Source: Flavobacterium arcticum (GTDB lineage: Bacteria > Bacteroidota > Bacteroidia > Flavobacteriales > Flavobacteriaceae). Taken from it: 64,000 bases of DNA. The position numbers and the translations under genes were made by a program. Shown one piece after another: positions 46,512-55,453 of the stretch (its first letter is position 1; every line of letters begins with the position of its first letter). Under the pieces are notes generated by a model. It saw only the letters and a program-made list of their open reading frames with translations, was not told the origin of the DNA and searched no databases. Location: positions 1,905,001 to 1,969,000 of the forward strand of contig NZ_CP031188.1 in NCBI RefSeq assembly GCF_003344925.1, given 5' to 3'.

Positions 46512-46605
46512 TATTTGGGTATTTCTATTTTAGAGCTAAAATAGTGGTTTTTTATCAGAAGAAACGCCTAAAAATAAAGCTATGATATTTTTTTAGTGAT
46601 TAATA

Positions 46606-47061
46606 CTAAAATTCTAAGTTCATTAAAAACTCAATTCCTTTTTCTTCAACTCCTTTTAAAATTTCAAAATCAGGTTTGTTGGTAACATCCTTAAAACTGA
46701 TTTTCAAGCCATTTTTATAAGGTTCTATTGCTTCAATTTGGTTAAGAGGTATTATAGCCTGCTTGCCAAAATCTCTTTTGTGAAAGATATAAATAACAAA
46801 ATTCATTATAAAAATAAATAAAATATTCGTTATAAGATATTTATAATCAATGGTTATGATGTAAATTAAGAAAACAACTTCGACTATAGCTAAACACCAA
46901 TAAAACAACTTCTTTATCTTAGAGGTTTCTTTTTCTTGAGAGGAAGCTCGAATTCTTTCTTTTATATCACGAACTTCTTGCCAGTTTCCTGTTTTAGTAA
47001 GATACAGGTTTTCTTCGTCAATATTTATATAGCCGTTGTTATGCTTAAAGTAGTGTTTCAT
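46606..47061 (-). CDS. Membrane protein of unknown function (two-TM, PH-like tail)
   Basis: Counted from the ATG at 47061 this is a 151-residue protein; a TTG at 47136 would add 25 residues of low plausibility. It has an N-terminal soluble part (MKHYFKHNNGYINIDEENLYLTKTGNW, split by a charged helix), two hydrophobic segments (about 58-78 and 82-100), and a C-terminal part with IIPLNQIEAIEPYKNGLKISF that resembles a bacterial PH-like domain strand pattern. I do not recognise a named family with confidence. It follows the metallophosphatase gene on the same strand after 83 bases. Confidence 0.6.
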   Translation of the reverse strand: MKHYFKHNNGYINIDEENLYLTKTGNWQEVRDIKERIRASSQEKETSKIKKLFYWCLAIVEVVFLIYIITIDYKYLITNILFIFIMNFVIYIFHKRDFGKQAIIPLNQIEAIEPYKNGLKISFKDVTNKPDFEILKGVEEKGIEFLMNLEF

Positions 47062-47144
47062 TAGAGGTATCTGAGTCGTAAAAATATAAAAAATAGCTTT
47101 TATGCTTTTATTTTTTACAACTTTATAAAGTTTCAACTAACAGT

Positions 47145-48062
47145 TTATCCTACATTTATGGTTCTGCCTTCGGCTGTTTTTTTACCTTTTTCAAAGTAAA
47201 AATCTATTTGCCCTAGGTTAATACCATAGCAGCCTACTTGGTTTACGAGTACATCTTCGCCATCAAGGTTTTGTGCTACATAAGGTTTAGACAGGAAGGT
47301 GTGCGTATGCCCGCCAATAATAAGGTCTATATTTTTAGTAGCGCGTGCCAGTGTAAGGTCAGAAACTTTATCACTATCCTTGTCATAAGCAAACCCAAGA
47401 TGCGACAGGCATAGTACTAAGTCGCATTTTTCATCTGTTTTCAGTAAGCGGCTCATGTCTTGTGCTACAGCAATAGGGTCGTTATAAACGGTTTCTTTAT
47501 AGAGTTTTTTATCTACAAGTCCTTGTAGCTCTACACCCAGCCCAAAGATGCCTATTTTAATACCATCTACCGTAAATATCTTATAAGGCTTAACGATACC
47601 GTCGAGTACTGTGTTTTTAAAATCGTAATTAGCCGATACAAAGTCAAACTTAGCGTGTGGTAATTGTTTGTGAAAACCATCTATTCCATTATCAAAGTCA
47701 TGATTACCCAGTGTGGCAAGGTCATACTTCATCATACTCATTATTTTAAACTCTAACTCGCCACCGTAGTAGTTAAAGTAGGGTGTACCCTGAAATATAT
47801 CGCCAGCATCTAGTAATAATGTGTTTGGGTTTTCTCGGCGTATAGTTTCTACGAGTGTAGCCCTGCGTGCTGCGCCCCCCATGTTTGGGTTTCTTGGGTC
47901 GTCTTCTGCTAAGGGGTCTATATGACTATGGGTGTCGTTAGTGTGTAATATAGTAATACGTTTTGCATTTTTAGGTTCAACGCTAAAACTACTTAATGAA
48001 AGTCCGCCCACAACTAATGCCGAACCAGCTGCTGTTTTCTGTATAAAATCTCTTCTTTTCAT
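47145..48062 (-). CDS. 5'-nucleotidase N-terminal-type metallophosphatase (stand-alone)
   Basis: This 305-residue protein has a twin-arginine-like N-terminus (MKRRDFIQKTAAGSALVVGG) and then only the calcineurin-like metallophosphoesterase domain. Metal motifs are LHTNDTHSH (39-47), LDAGDIFQGT (84-93), LGNHDFDN (118-125) and GGHTHTF near 250. This is the N-terminal catalytic domain of UshA-type 5'-nucleotidases. The C-terminal substrate-binding domain is absent and is encoded separately by the gene immediately upstream. The protein is probably exported by the Tat pathway in folded form with its metals. Confidence 0.9.
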   Translation of the reverse strand: MKRRDFIQKTAAGSALVVGGLSLSSFSVEPKNAKRITILHTNDTHSHIDPLAEDDPRNPNMGGAARRATLVETIRRENPNTLLLDAGDIFQGTPYFNYYGGELEFKIMSMMKYDLATLGNHDFDNGIDGFHKQLPHAKFDFVSANYDFKNTVLDGIVKPYKIFTVDGIKIGIFGLGVELQGLVDKKLYKETVYNDPIAVAQDMSRLLKTDEKCDLVLCLSHLGFAYDKDSDKVSDLTLARATKNIDLIIGGHTHTFLSKPYVAQNLDGEDVLVNQVGCYGINLGQIDFYFEKGKKTAEGRTINVG

Positions 48063-48070
48063 GGTGCTGC

Positions 48071-48862
48071 TTATTCTATTATTATACGTTCGGTATTGTT
48101 AACGGGTAAGGTGTCAGTTTCTTTAAAATAATCGATATATAAATTTCTCAACTTATAGTCCATATCATATTCTGCTGTAGCTTTTTTAAAGAACGTCATA
48201 TTATCACCTCCGTTAGAAAGGTAGTCTGATGTGGCTACATAATACGTTTTGTTGTTATCTACAGGTTCTCCATGTACCGTTACTTTTTTAACGGTATTAT
48301 TTTTATCCATTACAATTTCCATACCTGTTAACGGGTGTGGTTTTTTACCAATAGCCATATAAGTAGCTATATCGTTAACTTGTTCGCCTTTTAGAGCCAT
48401 AATAATAAGGCTATTTTCAAAAGGCATTATTTCATATCCTGTTCTGGCGGTTACCTTACCTTGTGGTATAGTAGCGCGTATTCCGCCATGATTAAGCAAG
48501 CATATGTCTACGTGTTTGTTTTCGCGCAGGTAAAAAAGCTTGTCTGCTTTTTCGAAAGTAACATCTGCCATAAGGTTGCCTATGTTTGTTTGCCATTTAC
48601 CTTTTCTTTTGTCAAACGTTACAGGAGCCCATGCTAATGTACTGTCTAAATCCTTATCAATATGTTCCCTGTAAGGAGCTACAAAATCTTCAATTTCTTT
48701 ATTTGTGGTATATTGGCTACTGACGGGTATTTTCTTACCGTCAATTTCAGAATTATAAAAAGTTTTCGGTCCGCAGGAAATTATGCCCGAAAGCATTAAA
48801 AATAACACAAACATATACTTTGCTGTGCTATTCTTTTTTGAATTAATGATTTGTGATGACAC
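48071..48862 (-). CDS. 5'-nucleotidase C-terminal domain lipoprotein (stand-alone)
   Basis: This 263-residue lipoprotein starts at a GTG that keeps the basic n-region (KKNSTAK) before the hydrophobic stretch and the lipid Cys at 30 (IISC). The rest is a 5_nucleotid_C domain with IGNLMADV (94-101), LLNHGGIRATIPQG (from 122), MPFENSL and SNGGDNMTFF. In UshA-type enzymes this domain binds the nucleotide and follows the metallophosphatase domain. Here it is an independent gene eight bases upstream of the metallophosphatase gene, so the order is reversed. The two products probably act together in the periplasm. Confidence 0.88.
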   Translation of the reverse strand: MSSQIINSKKNSTAKYMFVLFLMLSGIISCGPKTFYNSEIDGKKIPVSSQYTTNKEIEDFVAPYREHIDKDLDSTLAWAPVTFDKRKGKWQTNIGNLMADVTFEKADKLFYLRENKHVDICLLNHGGIRATIPQGKVTARTGYEIMPFENSLIIMALKGEQVNDIATYMAIGKKPHPLTGMEIVMDKNNTVKKVTVHGEPVDNNKTYYVATSDYLSNGGDNMTFFKKATAEYDMDYKLRNLYIDYFKETDTLPVNNTERIIIE

Positions 48863-48880
48863 TTATTTGGAGTAGTTTTG
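48850..48880 (+). promoter_or_regulatory. Promoter of the DUF6913-dapA unit
   Basis: TTTG at 48850-48853 and TAGTTTTG at 48873-48880 are exactly 19 bases apart, 21 bases before the start codon at 48902. The -33 element lies inside the first codons of the divergent nucleotidase gene. Confidence 0.78.
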
Positions 48881-48901
48881 TATTGAATTAGTAAAATTAC
48901 G

Positions 48902-49417
48902 ATGTTTTTGAAGTTTATTAAAAACTTTGGCTTAAAAAAAATCATTAAGAAATCTTTAGCCAAGTATCAAGCGGGTGTAATGCCCGATGCTGTAACTACC
49001 GTAGGCGTACTTACAGACGAACATTATTTTAAGTATAGAACGGCTATTGTAAAAGAGTTGATAAAGCACGGTATAGCCGAGAAAAACATTGAGGTGCTGA
49101 GTTTTAGAGATCATATAAGTAGTAAAGAAGTTATAAAAGACTGCTATACACTTGCTGATATAAGTTTAAATGGTACGTTTAAAAAAGAAGAAGTAACGGC
49201 ATTTGTACATAAGCGTTTTGATATGCTTATAAGTTATTATGAAGATGAAAAATTACCATTGGTAGCTGTTACACTAAAATCGAAAGCGAAGTTTAAAGTA
49301 GGTTTCTCGACTGTAGATAGCCGATTAAACGATTTTACTATTACTATCGCTGCTCAAAAACATGAAGTTTTTATAAGTGAATTGTTCAAATATTTAAAAA
49401 TCCTAAATAAAATATAA
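48902..49417 (+). CDS. Conserved Flavobacteriia protein, probably DUF6913 family
   Basis: This 171-residue protein begins [19 protein letters not shown] and has a central alternating strand-helix pattern ([64 protein letters not shown]). I link it to DUF6913 from memory. Nothing marks it as an enzyme. It lies two bases upstream of dapA and shares its promoter, so it may be connected to lysine or peptidoglycan precursor synthesis; this rests only on position. Confidence 0.62.
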   Translation: MFLKFIKNFGLKKIIKKSLAKYQAGVMPDAVTTVGVLTDEHYFKYRTAIVKELIKHGIAEKNIEVLSFRDHISSKEVIKDCYTLADISLNGTFKKEEVTAFVHKRFDMLISYYEDEKLPLVAVTLKSKAKFKVGFSTVDSRLNDFTITIAAQKHEVFISELFKYLKILNKI

Positions 49418-49419
49418 TC

Positions 49420-50298
49420 ATGCAGGCAATTACGGGTACAGGTGTAGCATTGATAACACCATTTAAAAATGATTTTTCGGTTGATACCGATGCCCTAACA
49501 AGAATTGTTAACTTTCAGATAGATAATGGTATTGATTACCTTGTGGTATTGGGTACTACTGCTGAATCGGCAACATTAAGTAAAGAAGAGAAAGAACTGG
49601 TTATCGCTACTATTATAGAGGCTAATACAGGCAGACTGCCATTAGTGCTTGGTGTAGGAGGTAATAATACTCACGAGGTCGCTCATGAATTAAAAACACG
49701 CGATTTATCAGCTTTTAAAGCTGTACTATCAGTATCACCTTATTATAATAAACCAACGCAGGAAGGAATTTATCAGCACTTTAAAGTAGTTGCCGAGGCT
49801 TCTCCTTTACCTGTAATTTTGTATAACGTACCAGGTAGAACGGGTAGTAATATGCTACCTGCTACAGTAGTGCGCCTTGCGAATGATTTCGAAAATATAG
49901 TAGCTATAAAAGAGGCTGCAGGCGACATTGTACAAGCGATGAAACTGATACAGCACACGCCGAAAGATTTTCTGGTAATATCTGGCGACGATATGATAAC
50001 CTTGCCAATGGTACTTGCGGGAGGTGCAGGTGTAATATCTGTAATAGGAGAAGGATTCCCAAAACAATTCTCGGATATGGTGCGCTTAGGACTAGAAAAT
50101 AAAGTTGATGAAGCCTATGAATTACATTATTTACTTGCTGATGCTATTGATATGATTTTTGAGCAGGGCAACCCGGCGGGAATCAAGTCGGTATTTAAAG
50201 CGCTTGGATTGTGTGAGGATGTAGTACGATTACCTTTAGTAAAAGTTAATCAGGACTTAGCTAACCGTCTTGATGTTTTTGTAAAGCGTTTACAGTAA
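49420..50298 (+). CDS. dapA: 4-hydroxy-tetrahydrodipicolinate synthase
   Basis: This 292-residue protein condenses pyruvate with aspartate semialdehyde in lysine and diaminopimelate synthesis. It has [10 protein letters not shown], the [10 protein letters not shown] loop (45-54), the proton-relay Tyr135 in YNVPGRTG, Schiff-base Lys164 in VAIKEAAGD, and [21 protein letters not shown] (anchors SGDD, GGAGVIS). The family's usual GTTGE is GTTAE here, which is a common Bacteroidota variant. It is co-transcribed with the DUF6913-like gene. Confidence 0.97.
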   Translation: MQAITGTGVALITPFKNDFSVDTDALTRIVNFQIDNGIDYLVVLGTTAESATLSKEEKELVIATIIEANTGRLPLVLGVGGNNTHEVAHELKTRDLSAFKAVLSVSPYYNKPTQEGIYQHFKVVAEASPLPVILYNVPGRTGSNMLPATVVRLANDFENIVAIKEAAGDIVQAMKLIQHTPKDFLVISGDDMITLPMVLAGGAGVISVIGEGFPKQFSDMVRLGLENKVDEAYELHYLLADAIDMIFEQGNPAGIKSVFKALGLCEDVVRLPLVKVNQDLANRLDVFVKRLQ

Positions 50299-50418
50299 TA
50301 GATGCTGTTTTTGTAAATTAGAATAAGGCTTCATGCAATAAAATGTATAAAACAAGAGTTTAAGAAAGTACCCGAAAAGAGTATGTTTTTATCTTCTTTT
50401 CGTGTTGCAAAAAAAGAT

Positions 50419-50448
50419 TTTGTATTCTCTAATTATTAACTAAATTTG
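50419..50448 (+). promoter_or_regulatory. Promoter of the bamD-rpoZ-coaBC-porD-recN unit
   Basis: TTTG at 50419-50422 and TAAATTTG at 50441-50448 are 18 bases apart, with the start codon of bamD at 50497. Confidence 0.68.
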
Positions 50449-50496
50449 CAGTTGCTTTTAAATCAGCGGTAGCTGTACATAAACTTAAAACCTGAA

Positions 50497-51303
50497 ATGG
50501 CGAAATACCTATATATTATACTTCTTGCAATTGTATTTTCTTCTTGCAGCCAATACCAAAAAGCTCTTAAATCTGATGATATTAAGGTGAAGTATGAGGC
50601 GGCAGAAAAAATGTATGACGATCAGAAATACTCTAAAGCTATCCGATTGTTTGAACAGATAGCACCTTCATACAGAGGGAAACCGCAAGCAGAAAAGTTG
50701 TTCTATATGTATGCAATGTCATTATACAATGTAAAAACATATTATACAGCAGGTTATCAGTTTGAGTATTTTACAGCAAATTATCCAAGAAGTGAGAAGC
50801 TAGAAGAGTCTGCTTTTATGGGAGCAAAAAGCTATTATCAATTATCACCAAAATATTCGCTTGACCAAGTTGATACCTATAAAGCATTAGATAAGTTACA
50901 GGCATTTATTGATAGGTTTCCTAATTCGCAGCTTATGCCCGAGGCAAACCAACTGGTTAAAGAACTTAATGAAAAGCTAGAAAAGAAAGCTTTTGAAATA
51001 GCAAAGCAATATAATTATACGTCAGAATATTTTGGCGATTTTAAAGCGGCGATAGTAGCACTTGATAATTTTATAATAGACCACCCTGGTACTATATATA
51101 AAGAAGATGCGCTTTTTTATAAATTTGATGCATCATACAGGTTAGCTATAAATAGTGTGGAAGCTAAAAAGCTTGCGCGTCTTGAGGCCGCAAAAATAAA
51201 CTATAATGCATTGCTGAAGTATAAAGCTGATACCCAATATTTGGATCAAGCAAATGGCATGATAGAAAAGATAAATACAGAATTAGAACTATTTTCAAAA
51301 TAA
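50497..51303 (+). CDS. bamD: Outer membrane protein assembly factor BamD
   Basis: This 268-residue lipoprotein has an SPII signal with lipid Cys at 17 (FSSC). It is followed by a TPR superhelix with repeats at KYEAAEKMYDDQKYSKAIRLFEQ (start residue 32), PQAEKLFYMYAMSLY, TAGYQFEYFTANYPRS, YKALDKLQAFIDRFPNS and FKAAIVALDNFIIDHPG. This is the YfiO/BamD pattern. BamD works with BamA to insert beta-barrels such as PorQ into the outer membrane. It heads an operon with rpoZ, coaBC, porD and recN. Confidence 0.95.
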   Translation: MAKYLYIILLAIVFSSCSQYQKALKSDDIKVKYEAAEKMYDDQKYSKAIRLFEQIAPSYRGKPQAEKLFYMYAMSLYNVKTYYTAGYQFEYFTANYPRSEKLEESAFMGAKSYYQLSPKYSLDQVDTYKALDKLQAFIDRFPNSQLMPEANQLVKELNEKLEKKAFEIAKQYNYTSEYFGDFKAAIVALDNFIIDHPGTIYKEDALFYKFDASYRLAINSVEAKKLARLEAAKINYNALLKYKADTQYLDQANGMIEKINTELELFSK

Positions 51304-51315
51304 TAAAAAGTCACT

Positions 51316-51630
51316 ATGGATTTAAAGAAAGCTCATGCTCCGGTAAATACAGTTACCTATAATAAGACTAAGATAGAAGAGCCTACAGGTAATGTATATG
51401 AAGCTATTACTATTATAGCAAAGAGAGCTAATCAGATTAATGGCGAAATTAAAAAAGAGCTTATAGAAAAGCTTGAAGAGTTTGCTACATATAATGATAG
51501 TCTAGAAGAAATATTTGAAAATAAAGAGCAGATAGAAGTATCTAAATTTTACGAAAAACTACCTAAGCCACACGCTTTGGCAGTAGAAGAATGGCTAGAA
51601 GGAAAAATTACCTACAAGCAATCTAAATAA
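51316..51630 (+). CDS. rpoZ: RNA polymerase omega subunit (Rpb6-like)
   Basis: This 104-residue protein has the Bacteroidota form of omega, with TGNVYEAITIIAKRANQINGEIKKEL (anchors NVYEAITI, AKRANQI) matching the conserved Rpb6/RpoZ helix that clamps the beta-prime subunit. The C-terminal part (KFYEKLPKPHALAVEEWLEGKI) is specific to this phylum. It lies 12 bases after bamD and 8 bases before coaBC, the same neighbour as in many bacteria where rpoZ and coaBC are linked. Confidence 0.9.
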   Translation: MDLKKAHAPVNTVTYNKTKIEEPTGNVYEAITIIAKRANQINGEIKKELIEKLEEFATYNDSLEEIFENKEQIEVSKFYEKLPKPHALAVEEWLEGKITYKQSK

Positions 51631-51638
51631 TATAGCAG

Positions 51639-52850
51639 ATGTCAGTTTTAAGCGGTAAAAAAATTCTTCTTGGTGTTACCGGGGGTATCGCCGCTTACAA
51701 AACAGCATCGCTAGTAAGGCTTTTTATTAAAGCAGGCGCTCAGGTACAAGTTATCATGACGCCTGCTTCTAAAGATTTTGTTACTCCACTCACTTTATCT
51801 ACACTTTCTAAAAACCCTGTACATTCTTCATTTTATAATGAAGAAGATGAAAATGCGGTTTGGAATAATCATGTAGAGTTGGCACTATGGGCAGATGTAT
51901 TTATAATAGCCCCTGCTACAGCCAATACCCTCTCTAAAATGGTATCGGGTAGTGCTGATAATTTATTAATTGCTACTTATTTATCGGCAAAATGTCCTGT
52001 ATATTTCGCTCCAGCTATGGATCTCGATATGTATCGTCATCCCTCTACTATTAAAGCTTTTAGTGCACTAAAAGGTTATGGTAATACTATGATTCCTGCC
52101 GAAATTGGTGAACTTGCTAGTGGTCTATCTGGCGAAGGGCGCATGGCTGAACCTGAAAATATTATCGCTTTTTTAGAAAAAGATATAGAATCGAGATTAC
52201 CTCTTCGTGGAAAAAAAATACTAATTACTGCGGGTCCTACATACGAAGCTATAGACCCTGTACGTTTTATAGGTAATCATTCATCAGGTAAAATGGGGTA
52301 TGACATAGCACTTGCTGCTGCTAATGAAGGTGCTGAAGTGATTTTAGTAAGTGGCCCTACACATTTACAAGTTAAACACGATAGTGTTAAAGTTGTTAGA
52401 GTTACATCGGCACAGGAAATGTATAATGCATGTCACGATTATTTTGAAGCTGTAGATGTTGCTGTTTCAGCAGCAGCAATAGCTGATTATAGACCAAAGA
52501 CAGTAGCTACTCAGAAAATAAAAAAATCAGATGCTAACTTTACTATAGCATTAGAGAAAACAAAAGATATATTACTTTCGCTAGGTGAGAAAAAAACAAA
52601 ACAGTTTTTAATTGGCTTTGCTTTAGAAACAGAAAATGAAATAGTGCACGCAAAGCTGAAAATACAGAAAAAAAACTTAGATTTGATTGTTTTAAATTCG
52701 CTTAATGACGAAGGAGCAGGATTTGGGAAACCAACTAACAAAGTTACTTTTATAGATAAGAATTTTGCGATTGAACCTCTTGAGCTTAAAACGAAAGAAG
52801 AAGTTGCTATAGATATTATTACTAAAATAAAAAATCACTACAATGTATAA
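51639..52850 (+). CDS. coaBC: Bifunctional phosphopantothenoylcysteine decarboxylase / phosphopantothenate-cysteine ligase
   Basis: This 403-residue protein catalyses two steps of coenzyme A synthesis. The CoaC flavoprotein half (about 1-180) has GVTGGIAAYK, His78 in NHVELALWAD, the PATANT motif, and PAMDLDMYRHP. The CoaB half starts with KILITAGPTYEAIDPVRFIGNHSSGKMG (anchors TAGPTYE, NHSSGKMG) near 194 and contains AAIADYRP and GFALETE. It overlaps the next gene (porD) by eight bases. Confidence 0.97.
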   Translation: MSVLSGKKILLGVTGGIAAYKTASLVRLFIKAGAQVQVIMTPASKDFVTPLTLSTLSKNPVHSSFYNEEDENAVWNNHVELALWADVFIIAPATANTLSKMVSGSADNLLIATYLSAKCPVYFAPAMDLDMYRHPSTIKAFSALKGYGNTMIPAEIGELASGLSGEGRMAEPENIIAFLEKDIESRLPLRGKKILITAGPTYEAIDPVRFIGNHSSGKMGYDIALAAANEGAEVILVSGPTHLQVKHDSVKVVRVTSAQEMYNACHDYFEAVDVAVSAAAIADYRPKTVATQKIKKSDANFTIALEKTKDILLSLGEKKTKQFLIGFALETENEIVHAKLKIQKKNLDLIVLNSLNDEGAGFGKPTNKVTFIDKNFAIEPLELKTKEEVAIDIITKIKNHYNV

Positions 52851-53727
52851 ATGGTTTGCGATGTTGCTGATAATGCTGTCTTTTTCGGTAAAAGGGCAGG
52901 AGCTTAATTGTACAGTGCAGGTTAATGCTGATAGAATAACCGATGCTAATACTCAAATATTTAGAACGCTAGAAACATCGCTTAATGAGTTTGTGAATAA
53001 TACTCGATGGACAAATAAAAATTTTGATAGAGGAGAACGTATTGAGTGTTCTATTTTTATTAATATTTCAGAATATAACTCTAATAACTTTTCTGCAACT
53101 ATGCAGGTACAGTCGTCTAGACCTATACATAATTCAACATATTCGTCGCCAATACTTAACTTAAATGATAAAGAGGTAGCTTTTAGGTATCTTGAAAATG
53201 AAAATCTTATATATAACCCTAATAGTTATGATTCTAACCTTGTTGCTCTTATGGCATATTATGCCAATGTAATTATAGGTATGGATGCTGATTCTTTTGA
53301 GCTAAATAGTGGTACACCTTATTATCAGGCAGCACAAAATATGGTGAGCCTTGCACAAGGTAGTGGTTATAAGGGCTGGAGCCAGCAAGATGGTAATCAA
53401 AATAGATTTTTTATAGTAAACGATATATTATCTAATACTTTCACCCCTTTTAGAGAAACGCTATATAATTATCATAGAGATGCTCTTGATATCATGGCTG
53501 ATAAGCCTAAAGAAGGGAAAGAAAATATTATTACTGCCTTACAGTCATTAGCTCAGTTAAATAAAGTACGTCCCAATGCTTTTCTTACACGTATTTTCTT
53601 TGATGCTAAGTCAGATGAAATAGCATCTATATTTTCAGGAGGTCCTATGGTTACAGTATCGGGACTTGTAGATACACTTAACAGAATTTCTCCTATGAAT
53701 TCTTCTAAATGGAGTACTATTAAATAG
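52843..53727 (+). CDS. porD: Type IX secretion system protein PorD (DUF4835)
   Basis: This 294-residue protein has a signal peptide (about 1-18) and the DUF4835 domain. It starts QELNCTVQVNADRI and contains RIECSIFINISEY, FSATMQVQSSRPI, DKEVAFRYLENENLIYNPN and QDGNQNRFFIVNDIL. I recall this family being annotated as PorD, a T9SS accessory protein. Its mechanism is not known. It overlaps coaBC by eight bases and lies 12 bases before recN, as in other Flavobacteriia to my recollection. Confidence 0.8.
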   Translation: MYKWFAMLLIMLSFSVKGQELNCTVQVNADRITDANTQIFRTLETSLNEFVNNTRWTNKNFDRGERIECSIFINISEYNSNNFSATMQVQSSRPIHNSTYSSPILNLNDKEVAFRYLENENLIYNPNSYDSNLVALMAYYANVIIGMDADSFELNSGTPYYQAAQNMVSLAQGSGYKGWSQQDGNQNRFFIVNDILSNTFTPFRETLYNYHRDALDIMADKPKEGKENIITALQSLAQLNKVRPNAFLTRIFFDAKSDEIASIFSGGPMVTVSGLVDTLNRISPMNSSKWSTIK

Positions 53728-53739
53728 TACATTTGTGCT

Positions 53740-55392
53740 ATGTTACAAAATTTACAAATTAAAAACTTCGCTCTTATAGAGCAATTACATATCGATTTCT
53801 CTGACAAGCTCTCTATAATTACAGGAGAGACAGGTGCTGGTAAATCGATATTACTAGGTGCGCTTGGTTTAGTGCTTGGTAATCGTGCAGACTTAACTTC
53901 GCTTAAAGATAAAGAGAAGAAGTGTGTTATAGAAGCACACTTTAAGATAAGCGATTATAAATTAAAAGACTTTTTTTTACAAAACGACCTCGATTATGAG
54001 GATACAACCATTATTAGGCGTGAAATATTGCCGTCGGGTAAATCGCGTGCTTTTGTAAACGATAGTCCTGTAAATTTACAAGAACTTCAAAAACTAGGTA
54101 ACTATCTTATTGATATTCATTCGCAACAGCAAACGCGAGAACTTTCAGATGAAGGATATCAAATGCAAATAGTAGATGCTATAGCTGGTAATAGAGAGCT
54201 TATTGTTGATTATAAAAAACAACTTTCAGGTCTAAAAAAAATACAAATACAACTTGCTGAAGCAAAAGAACGAAAGGCAGACTTAACGAAAGAACAGGAT
54301 TATAATACATTTTTGTTACAGGAACTTGTTGATGCTAAATTGAAAGATGGAGAACAAGAAGAGTTAGAAAGTGAACTGGAAAAGTTGAGTAATGTAGAGT
54401 TTATTAAAGAGTCGCTGGCAAAAGCAATTTCACTTACTAATGATGAGCAGGTAGGGGCTATGCAGACTTTAAAAGAAGTAAAAACAGCATTACAAAAAGT
54501 AAGCACTATTTCAGGAGAATATAATCAGTTTTTTGAGCGAGTATCGAGCTTGCTTATAGAACTTGATGATGTTACTGATGAGCTTTCACAAAACTTTGAA
54601 TTATTAGTTGATGATCCTGCGCGGTTAACATTAATAAATCAGAAACTACAACTTATTTATACATTACAAAAGAAACATAATGTAGCAAATGTTGGAGAGT
54701 TGATAACGATACAAAATGAATTAGAAAGTAGTGCTTTACAGTCTGATGAGTTAGAATCGACTATTGAAAAACTAGAAACAGAGCTTACTAATAGTAAAGT
54801 GAAAATAGATAAAGTAGCTGTAACGTTATCAGAAAAACGAAAAGCAGCAATACCTGTACTTACCGATAAGGTGACGGCTATATTAACACAATTGGGTATG
54901 CCAAATGCTCGATTTAATTTTGAAGTAAAATATTCTGACTCTTATTATGCTACAGGAAAAGATACTATGAGTTTATTGTTCTCAGCCAATAAGGGAACTG
55001 ATTTTGGTTTGCTAAAAAAGGTAGCATCAGGAGGGGAGATGTCGCGCATTATGCTTTCGGTAAAAGCGGTACTAGCAGAGTACTCAAAACTACCGACTAT
55101 TATATTTGATGAGATTGATACAGGAGTTTCGGGAGAAATATCTAATAAAATGGGCGATATTATGAAAGCTATGAGTAGCGGTATGCAAGTATTTGCTATA
55201 ACGCACTTGCCTCAAATAGCAGCTAAAGGCGACCAGCATTATAAAGTATTTAAAACCACACAAGAAGAAACTACGGTATCTGAACTTAAACTTTTATCTA
55301 AAGATGAACGTGTAAAGGAAATAGCAGAAATGCTTTCAGGTAAGGATATATCCGACTCTGCTCTTAATCATGCAAGGGCATTGCTGAACTGA
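53740..55392 (+). CDS. recN: DNA repair protein RecN
   Basis: This 550-residue SMC-like ATPase has Walker A GETGAGKS at 29-36 and the LQIKNFALIEQ start. A coiled-coil middle (about 150-380) is followed by the ABC signature SGGEMSR and Walker B TIIFDEIDTGVSG. The D-loop and ITHLPQIAAKGD follow. It acts early in double-strand break repair. The start ATG is 12 bases after the porD stop; the promoter of fabV begins within its last codons. Confidence 0.97.
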   Translation: MLQNLQIKNFALIEQLHIDFSDKLSIITGETGAGKSILLGALGLVLGNRADLTSLKDKEKKCVIEAHFKISDYKLKDFFLQNDLDYEDTTIIRREILPSGKSRAFVNDSPVNLQELQKLGNYLIDIHSQQQTRELSDEGYQMQIVDAIAGNRELIVDYKKQLSGLKKIQIQLAEAKERKADLTKEQDYNTFLLQELVDAKLKDGEQEELESELEKLSNVEFIKESLAKAISLTNDEQVGAMQTLKEVKTALQKVSTISGEYNQFFERVSSLLIELDDVTDELSQNFELLVDDPARLTLINQKLQLIYTLQKKHNVANVGELITIQNELESSALQSDELESTIEKLETELTNSKVKIDKVAVTLSEKRKAAIPVLTDKVTAILTQLGMPNARFNFEVKYSDSYYATGKDTMSLLFSANKGTDFGLLKKVASGGEMSRIMLSVKAVLAEYSKLPTIIFDEIDTGVSGEISNKMGDIMKAMSSGMQVFAITHLPQIAAKGDQHYKVFKTTQEETTVSELKLLSKDERVKEIAEMLSGKDISDSALNHARALLN

Positions 55393-55410
55393 AAAATCGG
55401 ATTATATTTG
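55381..55410 (+). promoter_or_regulatory. Promoter of the fabV-fabI unit
   Basis: TTG at 55381-55383 and TATATTTG at 55403-55410 are exactly 19 bases apart. The first element lies in the last codons of recN. Transcription should begin about 37 bases before the fabV start. Confidence 0.76.
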
Positions 55411-55453
55411 TAGTAAATAGAAACTATACAGTAAAAAAAACATATATCCAGTT

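Noticed and set aside
47062-47136. TTG start adding 25 residues to the membrane protein gene
   Set aside because: The added residues look unlike a coding N-terminus and the ATG at 47061 gives a normal soluble start.
47145-48862. The two nucleotidase genes as one gene broken by a frameshift
   Set aside because: The domain order is reversed relative to the one-chain enzyme, and each gene has its own export signal.
50345-50405. Hairpin-like CGAAAAGA and TCTTTTCG arms after dapA
   Set aside because: The stem is only 8 bp with a large loop and no T run follows; I cannot support it as a terminator.
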